NCBI GenBank assembly: GCA_965229685.1
Contig: OZ245920.1
Location: forward strand, 3,658,001 to 3,722,000
From: Pacificispira sp033344895
Lineage (GTDB): Bacteria > Pseudomonadota > Alphaproteobacteria > UBA8366 > Aestuariispiraceae
Reading direction: 5' to 3'
DNA: 64,000 nt
Shown here: positions 53,826 through 63,248 of the stretch, piece after piece
How the letters are laid out: the number at the start of each line of letters is the position of its first letter
How positions within the stretch are numbered: the stretch's first letter is position 1
Program-made: the position numbers and the translations under genes
The notes under the pieces: model-generated
What the model was told of the DNA's origin: nothing
The model's database searches: none
Seen by the model: only the letters and a program-made list of their open reading frames with translations

Positions 53826-55175
53826 TCAGGTGCCGGCGACCGTCATCCCGTCCACCCGGATGGTCGGCGCATTCGTGGCATACTTGAACTCCAGGTCGTT
53901 GGCGGCGGTCATCGCCAGGAACATGTCCTTCAGATTGCCCGCGATGGTGACCTCGTTCACCGGATAGGCGATCTCACCGTTTTCAATCCAGAAGCCGGAC
54001 GCACCGCGACTGTAATCGCCGGTGATCATGCTGACGCCCATGCCCATGACGGATGTGACATAGAAACCCTGCTCGATATCCGCGATCAGGTCCTCCGGCG
54101 ACACCGTTCCGGCAGCCAGATGGGTATTGGTCGTAGACGGACCGGGTGGACCGCCGGTGCCTCGGCTGGCATGGCCGGTCGAGGCCAGCCCCAACTGCCG
54201 CGCGGTACGAAGATCCAGAATCCATGTCTGCAGCACGCCCTGGTCGACCAGATTTCGACGCTTGTTGGGCAGGCCCTCCGCATCGAAGGGCTTTGACGCC
54301 AGCCCACGGTCCATATGCGGATCATCGACGATGGTGATGCCCTCGGCCATGACCTGCTCTCCCATCCGGTCCTTCAGGAAAGACGTCCCGCGGGCGACGG
54401 ACGATCCGTTGATGGCGCCGGTCAGATGGCGAACCATGCCGCCAGAAACGCGGGGATCGAAGATCACCGGCACACCATGCGCCGTCGGCGGCTTGCGGGC
54501 GCCCAGCTTTTTCAGCGCCCGGTCGGCGGCGGTGCGTCCGATCTCGGCAAAGGACGGCAGGTCCGCACCGAAAATCTTCGTTGCGTAATCATGGTCCGAT
54601 TCCATCTCCGTCCCCGATCCGGCAAGGACCGAGACCCCGACACTGTGGCGACTGCCCTCATAGGTGCCGGCAAAACCGTTGCTGGCAGCCAGCGCAATGC
54701 GGAAGTGAGACCAGGAGGCCTCGGCCCCTTCGGAATTGGTGATGCCTTCGACGGCCAGCGCCGCGTCCTCGGTCTCCTTGGCACGCTCGATCAGCGTTTC
54801 CGCGGATGGCTCTTCAGGATCGAACATTTCCAGCACCGGATAATCCGGGCCGACAATCTGATCCGGGTCCGCGATCCCGCAATACTCATCGTCGGGGACG
54901 GCCTTCGCCATGGCAATAGCGCGTTCGACCAGCAGGTCCAGGCCGTCCGCCTTCCAGTCGTTGGATGACACGATCGCCTGCTTCCTGCCGATCAGAACCC
55001 GCAGCCCGAGATCCTGGGACTCGTCGCGCTCCAGCTTTTCCGTCTTGCCCAGTCGCTGGGCGTGACTGACGGAGGTGGACAGGCCCGCCACCGCATCGGC
55101 TGCGTCGGCGCCGGCTTTCTTCGCACGGTCGACAAGGTCCTGGATCAGGGAAAGAGCGTCGGTATCGGCGGTCAT
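53826..55175 (-). CDS. pmbA: PmbA/TldE family metallopeptidase subunit
   Basis: A 449-residue member of the TldD/PmbA family; TldD and TldE (PmbA) form a metalloprotease that trims unfolded peptides and some modified peptide precursors. Family segments include GLRVLIGRKQAIVSSNDW near the N-terminus, GVPVIFDPRVSGGMVRHLTGAINGSSVARGTSFL in the middle and GVSMITGDYSRGASGFWIENGEIAYPVNEVTIAGNLKDMF near the end. The zinc-binding HExxxH of TldD is absent, as expected for TldE. Third gene after purD on the minus strand. Confidence 0.93.
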   Translation of the reverse strand: MTADTDALSLIQDLVDRAKKAGADAADAVAGLSTSVSHAQRLGKTEKLERDESQDLGLRVLIGRKQAIVSSNDWKADGLDLLVERAIAMAKAVPDDEYCGIADPDQIVGPDYPVLEMFDPEEPSAETLIERAKETEDAALAVEGITNSEGAEASWSHFRIALAASNGFAGTYEGSRHSVGVSVLAGSGTEMESDHDYATKIFGADLPSFAEIGRTAADRALKKLGARKPPTAHGVPVIFDPRVSGGMVRHLTGAINGSSVARGTSFLKDRMGEQVMAEGITIVDDPHMDRGLASKPFDAEGLPNKRRNLVDQGVLQTWILDLRTARQLGLASTGHASRGTGGPPGPSTTNTHLAAGTVSPEDLIADIEQGFYVTSVMGMGVSMITGDYSRGASGFWIENGEIAYPVNEVTIAGNLKDMFLAMTAANDLEFKYATNAPTIRVDGMTVAGT

Positions 55176-55202
55176 GCAACCTCACTTGCGATTTCGTATG
55201 GG

Positions 55203-55490
55203 TCAGTTCGACATCAGATTTAAGGCGGCGATGATCAGAATGAAGACCATGGCGATGCCCGCGGCGATCATCTGCATCCGGGCGCGCCGTAGATTGGGAG
55301 AAAGGTCCTGCATTTCTTCCGGGTCCCGCTCCCAGTTCGGGCCCTTGTGCGAAGCCCGTCCCTCCCGCAGGACGATTCCGATCCCGACGACCAGGACCAC
55401 CACAAACACGAGGGTCAGCAGGACGATCCAGGGCGGCGCCTCGAACAGCAGGGACAGGCGGTCGATGACAGAGACGGCCAGATCCTGCAT
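55203..55490 (-). CDS. small protein with two membrane helices
   Basis: A 95-residue protein with helices at about 20-41 and 74-92 separated by a charged cytoplasmic loop. The second half (PNLRRARMQMIAAGIAMVFILI) resembles twin-transmembrane HIG1-like proteins of alphaproteobacteria, but I cannot assign it with confidence. It sits between purD (15 bases) and pmbA (27 bases) in one probable operon. Confidence 0.72.
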   Translation of the reverse strand: MQDLAVSVIDRLSLLFEAPPWIVLLTLVFVVVLVVGIGIVLREGRASHKGPNWERDPEEMQDLSPNLRRARMQMIAAGIAMVFILIIAALNLMSN

Positions 55491-55505
55491 CGCGCGCCCC
55501 GCCGA

Positions 55506-56777
55506 TCAGTCCAGCGCGCGATGGCCGATATCGCGGCGGCAGAAACCTTCCGGCCACTGGATCAGATCCACCGCGGCATAGGCGCTGTCCCGCGCGGCAC
55601 GCACCGTGTCTCCGACAGCGGTGACATTCAGGACCCGCCCGCCGGTCGCAATCAGTTCTCCCGCGTCGTTGCGCGCCGTGCCGGCATGGAAGACGGTAAC
55701 ATCGGGGTCGGCCTCCGCCCCGTCGACATTCCGGATCACCGTTCCCTTCTGATATGTCCCCGGATAGCCGTCACTGGCCAGAACCACCGTCATCGCGGCC
55801 TTGGGCTGCCAGCGCAGATCGAAGTTCTTCAAGGTTCCGTCCGCCGTTGCGATCAACGCCGGCAGGATATCCGACTGCAGACGCATCATCAGCACCTGAC
55901 ATTCCGGATCGCCGAAGCGGACATTGTACTCAATGACCTTCGGCCCCTCCTCGGTAATCATCAGGCCGATGAACAACACCCCCTTGAAGGGCGCGCCTTC
56001 GGCCTTCATCGCATCGACAGTCGGGGTCAGGATCTCGTCGATGATGCGCTTCTCGATTTCCGGCGTGCAGACCGGCGCCGGGGAATAGGCCCCCATGCCC
56101 CCGGTATTGGGTCCGGTATCACCGTCGCCGACCCGCTTGTGATCCTGGGCCGAGGCCAGCGGCAACGCAGTTTCACCATCCGCCAATGCAAAGAAGGACA
56201 GTTCCTCCCCGACCATGCATTCCTCGATCACAAGTTCCGCACCGGCCGCGCCGAACGCGCCGTCCTTCATCGCGGCATCGACCGCGGCAATCGCTTCCCC
56301 TTCGGTCATCGCGACGGTAACGCCCTTGCCCGCGGCCAGACCATCGGCCTTCACGACGATCGGCGCGCCCTGCGCCCGGATGTAGTCCTTCGCGGCCTCA
56401 GCCTCCGTGAAGCGGCGATAGGCGGCGGTCGGAATATTGTACTTCGCGCAGATATCCTTGCTGAAGCCCTTGGACCCCTCAAGCTGCGCCGCCGCGGCAT
56501 CGGGCCCGAAAGTGCGGAACCCTTCGGCCCGCAGTCGGTTGGCCAGGCCGGCGACCAGCGGTGCTTCCGGGCCGACGACTACCAGGTCGACCCTCTCGCG
56601 CTTGCAGAAATCCAGAATAGCGTCCGCATCCTCCGCGCCGATGGCGACGCATTCGGCCTCGCGAGCGATCCCGGCATTGCCCGGCGCACAATAGAGTTTC
56701 GTCAGCAACGGCGATGCCGCGATGGCCCAGCACAGCGCATGTTCCCGTCCGCCGGACCCGATGACCAAAACCCGCAT
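55506..56777 (-). CDS. purD: phosphoribosylamine-glycine ligase
   Basis: An ATP-grasp enzyme of purine synthesis (GAR synthetase), 423 residues from the ATG at 56777. The N-terminus MRVLVIGSGGREHALCWA, IVVKADGLAAGKGVTVA, VLFIGLMITEEGPKVIEYNVRFGDPE and a C-terminal barrel are intact. The frame is open far upstream, but the family start and AGAGGCAGC support 56777. It diverges from xseA with 172 bases between starts. Confidence 0.97.
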   Translation of the reverse strand: MRVLVIGSGGREHALCWAIAASPLLTKLYCAPGNAGIAREAECVAIGAEDADAILDFCKRERVDLVVVGPEAPLVAGLANRLRAEGFRTFGPDAAAAQLEGSKGFSKDICAKYNIPTAAYRRFTEAEAAKDYIRAQGAPIVVKADGLAAGKGVTVAMTEGEAIAAVDAAMKDGAFGAAGAELVIEECMVGEELSFFALADGETALPLASAQDHKRVGDGDTGPNTGGMGAYSPAPVCTPEIEKRIIDEILTPTVDAMKAEGAPFKGVLFIGLMITEEGPKVIEYNVRFGDPECQVLMMRLQSDILPALIATADGTLKNFDLRWQPKAAMTVVLASDGYPGTYQKGTVIRNVDGAEADPDVTVFHAGTARNDAGELIATGGRVLNVTAVGDTVRAARDSAYAAVDLIQWPEGFCRRDIGHRALD

Positions 56778-56949
56778 TGCGCTGCCTCTTTTATGCTTGC
56801 GATGACACTTCCGGAAGGGCGCGGCCGACGACCCGCCGCGCGCCCCACGACATAGCACTTTCGGCGGATCAGACAAACCGCCTTGCGCCGGCCCGGGAGT
56901 GCCAAAATCGTCATTTCCGGCGACAGACCGTTTTCCTGAAGGACGGAGC

Positions 56950-58452
56950 ATGCCAATCTGGCGCCCCATGACACGCAACGTCCAGGAACTCTCCGTCTCC
57001 GAACTGTCCCGCGCGCTGAAACGCACGGTCGAGGATTCCTATTCCTATGTCCGGGTTCGCGGCGAAATCTCCGGTTTCAAACGCGCAGGGTCGGGCCATC
57101 TCTACATGGCGCTGAAGGATCAGGACGCCGTGCTGGATGCCGTTTGCTGGCGCGGCACGGCGAACAAGCTGACGGTTCGACCAGAAGACGGGCTGGAAAT
57201 CATCGCCACGGGCCGCCTCACGACATATCCCGGCCGTTCCAAATATCAGATCGTCATCGAGCAGGTCGAACTGGCCGGCGAAGGCGCGTTGCTGAAGCTG
57301 CTTGAGGAACGCAAACGCAAACTGGCGACCGAAGGTCTGTTCGATGAGGATCGCAAGCGCCGTCTACCATTTCTGCCGGAGGTCATTGGCGTCGTCACCT
57401 CGCCCACAGGTGCGGTGATTCGCGACATTCTGCACCGTCTGGCCGACCGCTTCCCACGCCATGTGCTGCTGTGGCCCGTACTGGTTCAGGGCGACGGGGC
57501 GGCAGAGCAGGTCGCCGCCGCCATCGAGGGATTCAATCGAATCGCCCCGGGGGGTCCGGTTCCACGCCCGGACCTGCTGATTGTCGCGCGCGGCGGTGGA
57601 TCCCTGGAGGATCTATGGTCCTTCAACGAAGAAATCGTGGTGCGCGCAGCCGCCGCAGGCGAGATCCCGCTGATCTCAGCGGTCGGGCATGAGACCGACA
57701 CGACGCTGATCGATTTTGCCAGTGACAGGCGCGCCCCGACACCAACGGCGGCTGCGGAAATCGCAGTTCCGGTGCGCACCGACCTGCTGGCCGATCTGAA
57801 TGGCTTCGCCCAGCGCATCATTCACGCCGCCACGCGCGGCATCGAGAACCGTGCCCGCTTCCTGGAGGGTCTGGCGCGCGGCCTGCCGCATCCGAAGCGG
57901 ATGATGGAAACTAAGGAACAGCGGCTGGATGACCTGTCCGAGCGCCTGCAGCAGGCCGCCCGCCGCGGCGCCGAGCGCCGGGAGGATCGATTGACCACGC
58001 TGGGCGCCCGTCTGCGCTCCCCGGCCGAACAGATCCGCGCTGCCAGTGAAAAGCTTGCTGAAAGGTCGGACCGCATGGACCGGGCCGCGCGATCGGCCCT
58101 GCGACGGGATGTACGACGGCTGACCGACCTTCAGGCAGAAACCCGCATGCCGGTGGCGGTTGCGCGCCGCCTGACGGATTTGGAAGGCCGCCTGGATCGC
58201 GCCGGCAGCGCCGTTGAAGCCCTCAGCTACAAGGGAACCCTGGCACGCGGCTATACCGTTGTGCGGGATTCAGATGGCAACCTTGTTACCGACGGGGCGT
58301 TATTGTCGGGGGGCATGGGTATCGAAATCGAATTCAACGACGACACGCGGATCAATGCGCTGGTCTCGGATGGCGGCAAGACGGCGGCGCCCAAAAAACG
58401 GAAACCCGCCGCAAAACCCGCCGGCGACGCCACCCAGGAGGAGCTGTTCTGA
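56950..58452 (+). CDS. xseA: exodeoxyribonuclease VII large subunit
   Basis: The large subunit of ExoVII, which degrades single-stranded DNA with XseB (500 residues). An N-terminal OB fold holds SYVRVRGEISGFKRAGSGHLYMALKD. The catalytic core has VVTSPTGAVIRDI, LLIVARGGGSLEDLWSFNEE, AVGHETDTTLIDFASDRRAPTPTAAAE. A coiled-coil region (about 290-420) and LARGYTVVRD near the end complete the family pattern. ATG 56950 follows AAGGACGGAG; a second ATG at 56968 is possible. xseB is not adjacent. It overlaps the M23 gene by one base. Confidence 0.96.
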   Translation: MPIWRPMTRNVQELSVSELSRALKRTVEDSYSYVRVRGEISGFKRAGSGHLYMALKDQDAVLDAVCWRGTANKLTVRPEDGLEIIATGRLTTYPGRSKYQIVIEQVELAGEGALLKLLEERKRKLATEGLFDEDRKRRLPFLPEVIGVVTSPTGAVIRDILHRLADRFPRHVLLWPVLVQGDGAAEQVAAAIEGFNRIAPGGPVPRPDLLIVARGGGSLEDLWSFNEEIVVRAAAAGEIPLISAVGHETDTTLIDFASDRRAPTPTAAAEIAVPVRTDLLADLNGFAQRIIHAATRGIENRARFLEGLARGLPHPKRMMETKEQRLDDLSERLQQAARRGAERREDRLTTLGARLRSPAEQIRAASEKLAERSDRMDRAARSALRRDVRRLTDLQAETRMPVAVARRLTDLEGRLDRAGSAVEALSYKGTLARGYTVVRDSDGNLVTDGALLSGGMGIEIEFNDDTRINALVSDGGKTAAPKKRKPAAKPAGDATQEELF

Positions 58453-59315
58453 TGCGCAAATCGATGCTTGCCCTGATCTGTTTGCTTTTCGCGCTGCCCG
58501 TATTCGCACTGCCCGTATTCAGCCTGCCCGCCTGGGCACAGGGCGGCCTGATGCTGGATGGCTTGCTGGTTCAGGGCGGTCACGCCAAGGGCAAGGTACC
58601 GCCGGGCAGCACTGTGGAGTATGACGGCATCCCCGTCATCGTCGGCGAGGACGGCGGTTTTATCATCGGATTCCATCGCGACGAGCCCGACGACACGGTT
58701 TTGCGTGTGACACTGCCGGACGGCACAAAGAAGGCCTATCCGTTGCGGGTCGAGCCGAGGACCTATGACATCCAGCGCATCGACGGCCTGCCGCAGGACA
58801 AGGTCGACCCACCGCCCGAAGTCATGGAACGCATCGCAGCCGATGCCGCGGCCGCCCGCGCCGCCCGCGACCGCAACACGCCCGATGCCTGGTACGAAAC
58901 CGGCTGGATCTGGCCCGTTCGGGGCCGGATCACCGGTGTCTTCGGCAGTCAGCGGGTTTTGAACGGCGAGCCGAAACAGCCGCATTACGGCATCGATATC
59001 GCCGCGAAGGAGGGCACGGAAGTCGTTGCCCCCGCGGATGGCACAGTCAGCCTGGCACATCCGGACATGTACTTTTCGGGCGCGACACTGATGATTGATC
59101 ACGGACGCGGCCTCGCCTCGACCTTCCTGCATCTGAAGTCGATCGCCGTGAAGGAAGGTCAGTTCGTCAAGAAGGGCGACGTGATCGGGACGGTCGGTTC
59201 AACCGGGCGCTCTACCGGCCCGCATCTGGACTGGCGCATCAATTGGTTCGACAAGCGCCTGGACGCTTCGCTGTTCGCTGGCCCGATGCCCGGCCCGTCC
59301 TACACGCCGGACTGA
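58452..59315 (+). CDS. secreted M23-family peptidase
   Basis: A 287-residue exported protein, likely acting on peptidoglycan. A signal peptide ends at PAWAQ near residue 29 and contains a 15-base in-frame duplication (LPVFA/LPVFS). An N-terminal beta domain (about 30-110) and a charged helical linker precede the M23 domain. The first metal motif is HYGID (His178, Asp182). The C-terminal STGPHLDWRINW has Asp260 where the canonical HLH supplies a zinc-binding His, a variant that may be typical of an alphaproteobacterial subgroup. The start overlaps the xseA stop. Confidence 0.9.
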   Translation: MRKSMLALICLLFALPVFALPVFSLPAWAQGGLMLDGLLVQGGHAKGKVPPGSTVEYDGIPVIVGEDGGFIIGFHRDEPDDTVLRVTLPDGTKKAYPLRVEPRTYDIQRIDGLPQDKVDPPPEVMERIAADAAAARAARDRNTPDAWYETGWIWPVRGRITGVFGSQRVLNGEPKQPHYGIDIAAKEGTEVVAPADGTVSLAHPDMYFSGATLMIDHGRGLASTFLHLKSIAVKEGQFVKKGDVIGTVGSTGRSTGPHLDWRINWFDKRLDASLFAGPMPGPSYTPD

Positions 59316-60073
59316 CCAACCCGACCGAGCCGAAAGGCCAGCGGCCAGTAAATCCGTTTCGCGGCCTCTGGGTCGCCCCAGACGGCGGCCAGACCGTCGC
59401 GCAATTGCGGCAGCGGATCCGTCTCTTCGAGGCGTCGATACTCCTTCACCGCCGACCAGGTGCCGGCATAGTCGACCAGCCTGTCCAGCGTCCAGGAAAC
59501 GTCCATGACCATGTCCGGCCCGTTCTCTTCCGGGAAGGGAAAGTCCAGCGACGCATAGCCCTCGTCGACATGGCGGCGCTCGGGCGGCCAGTAGGGGCCG
59601 ACGACGTTGGCATAGAAGTGCTGCAGGGCCGCATCCGCCCCCGGGTCATCGATCCGTGTGGGACGATACGACACCAGGGCCAGCAGGGCGCCCGGTCGCG
59701 ACACACGGCGAACCTCATCATAGAAGCGCGGCAGGTCGAACCAATGGGCTGCCTGTGCCGCGACGATCAGATCAACCGCCCCGTCCGGCACCTGGGGGGC
59801 GGCTTCGGCGGCCGCAACATGAAACGCCACCTTGTCGATGGGGTCCGCGCGATCGATCTGTGCCGCACTGGGGTCGGTTGCAATAACCGCCTCGAAATAC
59901 CGGGCAAGCCCGGCGGAGGCCTGACCGTTTCCGCAACCGCAATCCCAAGCCAGCCCACGGGCAGGCGCGCGCGCCGCCAATGCCTCGAACAGACTGTCCG
60001 GATAACGCGGGCGAAACTGCGCATAGGTCGCCGCCATGCCGGAGAAATGATCCTTGAACTCCTGTTCCGGCAT
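59300..60073 (-). CDS. class I SAM-dependent methyltransferase
   Basis: A 257-residue cytoplasmic methyltransferase. The opening FKDHFSGMAATYAQFRPRYP is common in small-molecule methyltransferases of this group; motif I is WDCGCGNGQASAGLARYF and a later motif is AVDLIVAAQAAHWFDLPRFYDEVRRVSRPGALLAL. The substrate is unknown. It starts 10 bases after lpxL stops and overlaps the convergent M23 gene by 16 bases. Confidence 0.88.
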   Translation of the reverse strand: MPEQEFKDHFSGMAATYAQFRPRYPDSLFEALAARAPARGLAWDCGCGNGQASAGLARYFEAVIATDPSAAQIDRADPIDKVAFHVAAAEAAPQVPDGAVDLIVAAQAAHWFDLPRFYDEVRRVSRPGALLALVSYRPTRIDDPGADAALQHFYANVVGPYWPPERRHVDEGYASLDFPFPEENGPDMVMDVSWTLDRLVDYAGTWSAVKEYRRLEETDPLPQLRDGLAAVWGDPEAAKRIYWPLAFRLGRVGQSGV

Positions 60074-60083
60074 GGTTCAACCC

Positions 60084-60989
60084 TCAATCCGGCCAGCGCT
60101 TGTGCACCCAGAACCACTGACCGGGCCGTTTTCGGATCCAGGATTCCAGCATGGCGTTGAATGTCTTGATGATGGTAATCGCGTCTTCACCCCGATCGCC
60201 CGTATCCGGCAGATCCATCGGCGGGTGGAAGGTCAGGATGAACTTCGTTTTCTCGACGCGCTCCAGTTGGACGGGGATGATCGGCAGTTTCATCTGGACC
60301 GCCATTTCGATCGGCGCCGTGGCCGTCATAGCGTCGCGACCAAAGAACGGGATCGGACGACCCTCGTTCAGTTTCTGATCGATCAGGACGCCGACCGGCT
60401 CTCCCCGTTTCAGGCCGGCGTAGATTTCCCGGATCCCTTTGACGCCCTTCGGAATCAGGCGCCCTGTCAGTGCGCCGCGCTTGCGCCGGAAGTATTTGTC
60501 CATCCAGGGATTGTCGGCATGTCGGTAGATGTTGTTCAGACGGATGCCGTAATAGGCCGGCACCAACGCCGCCATCTCCCAATTCGCAATATGGGCCGAC
60601 AGCAGGATAAAGGCGCCTTTTTCCTTCGCATTCAGCAGATTTTCCAGACCGACCACCGTCACCGGGCTGTCCGGCGCGGTCGGGTCGATTTTGGTGACAT
60701 GTGAGAATTCGCCCGCGCCACGCCCCAGATTGTCCCACACATCCCGAACCGTCTTGTCGATCTGCGCCTGATCCCAATCGGGAAAGGCCCGCGCCAGATT
60801 ACGGCGTGCGACCTTGTCGGCTTTCAGGAAGGGGCCAACGGTTCGGAACAGCAGGCTGCCGAATCCGGATGCAAAGGACAGCGGCAGGACCTTGAGCGTC
60901 TCCAAGGATCCTTGGATCGCTGCGGCCTGCAATGCATAGACGACAATGCCGGATATGCCGCGGCGTCGATAAGCCTCGTTAAACGACAT
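60084..60989 (-). CDS. lpxL: lipid A biosynthesis acyltransferase (LpxL/HtrB family)
   Basis: A late acyltransferase that adds a secondary acyl chain to Kdo-lipid A precursor on the inner membrane (301 residues). A hydrophobic N-terminus anchors it. The catalytic HX4E box is SAHIANWEMAAL (about 131-142), RHADNPWMDKYFRRKRG and VGVLIDQKLNEGRPIPFFGRDA are the further family blocks. ATG 60989 lies inside the end of lpxK (11-base overlap) and follows GGAG. LpxL or LpxM cannot be separated with certainty. Confidence 0.91.
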   Translation of the reverse strand: MSFNEAYRRRGISGIVVYALQAAAIQGSLETLKVLPLSFASGFGSLLFRTVGPFLKADKVARRNLARAFPDWDQAQIDKTVRDVWDNLGRGAGEFSHVTKIDPTAPDSPVTVVGLENLLNAKEKGAFILLSAHIANWEMAALVPAYYGIRLNNIYRHADNPWMDKYFRRKRGALTGRLIPKGVKGIREIYAGLKRGEPVGVLIDQKLNEGRPIPFFGRDAMTATAPIEMAVQMKLPIIPVQLERVEKTKFILTFHPPMDLPDTGDRGEDAITIIKTFNAMLESWIRKRPGQWFWVHKRWPD

Positions 60990-61962
60990 CGGGAAACTCC
61001 GACCGGATGGTGTCCAACAGGGCCCTCCCACCCTGCCACTCAAGGACAATGGGGATGGCCGTCACCGCCTCAGCGAACCGGAGCGGCACGCGCACGGCAT
61101 CCTTCTCTGTCGTGATGAGCTGCGCGCCACAATCGCGCGCCTGCTGGACCAATGCCTGCATCTCTGCGTCCGAATAGGGGTGGTGATCCGGGAAGCTTCG
61201 GCGTCCCTGTAGTTTTAGTCCGATCGCCTCGGCGGTGGCAAAAAACTTTTCCGGCTGTCCGATCCCGGCAAAGGCGACGCAGTCGCTGCCCCGTGGCAAC
61301 GGCAATTCCGGCACCCGCATGGCGGCCCGCAACCGGGGAGCGGTTGTGGCGGCGACTTCCTTCGGTTCGGGGCAATCGAAATCCCCCATCAGCACGATCA
61401 CATCGGCCCGTTCCAAGGCGGCGGATGCTGGTTCGCGCAACGGTCCGGCCGGAAAGACGCATCCGTTTCCGAACCCCGTCTGCGCATCGACGACCAGAAC
61501 AGACACCGTCTTGAGCAGGGACGGATTCTGAAAGCCATCATCCATGACGATATGTGTCGCGCCGGCTGCCTCGGCAGCGCGCGCGCCGGACGGCCGGTCT
61601 CTCGACACCCAGACCGGCGCCGTGCGAGCAAGCAGCAGGGCCTCGTCGCCGACTGTCGCGGCCGTATCGACAGCCGGATCCACCAATTGAGGGCCGGCGA
61701 CCGTGCCGCCATAACCGCGCGTGAGAATGTGCGGACGGTGCCCCGCCTGTTGCAGAGCGAGGGCGAGGTCCCGTGCAACCGGCGTCTTGCCTGCCCCCCC
61801 CATCACGGCATTCCCGATACAAAGGACGGGAATGGTCGGCCGGTATGGCCGCGCCCGGCCCCGTCGCCATGCCCCGCCGGCCCGCCAGAGCCATGACAGG
61901 GGCGTCAGGAGCCCTGCAGCCATCCCGGGCCGCGCCTCCGTCCAGAAGCCGGGTGGCCTCAT
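60979..61962 (-). CDS. lpxK: tetraacyldisaccharide 4'-kinase
   Basis: Phosphorylates the 4' position of the lipid A disaccharide (327 residues). It has an N-terminal membrane-associated segment and the P-loop VMGGAGKTPVARDLALALQ near 55, with LTRGYGG and MDDGFQNPSLLK as later motifs. The start overlaps the waaA stop by ATGA. In an operon with waaA, the DUF374 gene and lpxL. Confidence 0.95.
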   Translation of the reverse strand: MRPPGFWTEARPGMAAGLLTPLSWLWRAGGAWRRGRARPYRPTIPVLCIGNAVMGGAGKTPVARDLALALQQAGHRPHILTRGYGGTVAGPQLVDPAVDTAATVGDEALLLARTAPVWVSRDRPSGARAAEAAGATHIVMDDGFQNPSLLKTVSVLVVDAQTGFGNGCVFPAGPLREPASAALERADVIVLMGDFDCPEPKEVAATTAPRLRAAMRVPELPLPRGSDCVAFAGIGQPEKFFATAEAIGLKLQGRRSFPDHHPYSDAEMQALVQQARDCGAQLITTEKDAVRVPLRFAEAVTAIPIVLEWQGGRALLDTIRSEFPDVV

Positions 61963-63248
61963 CGGCCCGCGCCCTGGGCGACCGGCGGCAGGATTGGCGC
62001 CAGACGTGCCATGACCCTGTCCACCGTCGCGGCGCCTTCGGTGGTCACCTGGGCTGCGGCCTTCACCATGGCCTTTCGCCGCCCTGCCTCATCCAGCAAC
62101 CCGCCAACGGTCTGCGCCAGTTCCATCGCGCCTGCGACACGGGTCATGCCGCCACGGGTCAGGAGATCGGCCGCTACCGTGGAGAAATTTTCCATGTCCG
62201 GTCCACAAAGCGGGATGCATCCCAATTGCGCCGGTTCTATCGGGTTGTGCCCACCATGACCGCCGCACAGGCTGCCACCAACCAGGGCAACCGGCGCCAA
62301 TCGGTAGAAGAGCCCAAGTTCGCCCAGAGTGTCGGCGACATAGACAGACGTCGTCGGTGCGACCTCCATCCCCTCAGACCTTAGCGCGACGGACAAACCC
62401 TTTGCCCGCAAGGCCTCGGCTATCGCCACGCCGCGGTCCGGGTGGCGCGGCACCAGGATTGTCAGAATGTCGGGCCGGCCCGAAGCCAGATGGCGATGCG
62501 CCTCGGCGACGATGTCCTCTTCACCCGGATGCGTGCTGGCGGCGACCCAGACCGGACGGCCGCGCAGGCGGGCACGTTCGGTTTCCAGCACCTTGCCGTC
62601 GACCGCCTGCGGCTGAACCGACAGTTTCAGGTTTCCGACGCAATCGGCCCCGGCTGCACCGAGATCCCGCAGGTGGGCTGCATCGTCCGGTGTCTGCGCC
62701 AGGCAGGGCCTGAACCCGTCCAGCAGGTCCCCCGCTATGCCCGGAATTCGACGCCACCGCCTCAGCGATCTGCGCGACACCCGACCGTTAACGAGAGCCA
62801 TCGGCTTGCCGGCCCGACGCATTTCCCAGATCAAGGCGGGCCAGAATTCGGATTCGACCCAGATTCCGGCATCCGGCCGCCAATGCTTTAGGAAGGACCG
62901 CACCCAGGCTGGACGGTCAACCGGCACATATTGATGGATCGCACGATCCGGGAGCCGGGTCGCCATCAGACGCGCGCTCGTCACTGTGCCCGTCGTGACA
63001 AGAACATGGCCCTTCGGGTCGCGTTCCAGAAGTCGCTGGACCAGCGGCAAGGCCGACATGGCCTCTCCATTGCTGGCGGCGTGAATCCAGACCAGAGGCC
63101 CTTCCGGTCGGGGGCGCCCGGGTTGGCCACGCCGTTCGCCGAAGCGTTGGGCATCCTCCTTGCCGCGTGCGAGCCGCCTGTCCAGATAGCGATCGATCAG
63201 CGGTGCCGCCAAGGCGGTAGCAGCCAGATAGATGCCCCGCGCGATCAT
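61959..63248 (-). CDS. waaA: Kdo transferase
   Basis: A GT30 glycosyltransferase adding Kdo residues to lipid IV-A (429 residues). An N-terminal membrane helix is followed by LVWIHAASNGEAMSALPLVQRL (catalytic Glu region), LVTTGTVTSARL, YVPVDRPAWVRSFLKHWRPDAGIWVESEFWPALI and the C-terminal VGGSLCGGHGGHNPIEPAQLGCIPLCGPDMENF. Overlaps both neighbours by four bases. Confidence 0.96.
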   Translation of the reverse strand: MIARGIYLAATALAAPLIDRYLDRRLARGKEDAQRFGERRGQPGRPRPEGPLVWIHAASNGEAMSALPLVQRLLERDPKGHVLVTTGTVTSARLMATRLPDRAIHQYVPVDRPAWVRSFLKHWRPDAGIWVESEFWPALIWEMRRAGKPMALVNGRVSRRSLRRWRRIPGIAGDLLDGFRPCLAQTPDDAAHLRDLGAAGADCVGNLKLSVQPQAVDGKVLETERARLRGRPVWVAASTHPGEEDIVAEAHRHLASGRPDILTILVPRHPDRGVAIAEALRAKGLSVALRSEGMEVAPTTSVYVADTLGELGLFYRLAPVALVGGSLCGGHGGHNPIEPAQLGCIPLCGPDMENFSTVAADLLTRGGMTRVAGAMELAQTVGGLLDEAGRRKAMVKAAAQVTTEGAATVDRVMARLAPILPPVAQGAGR

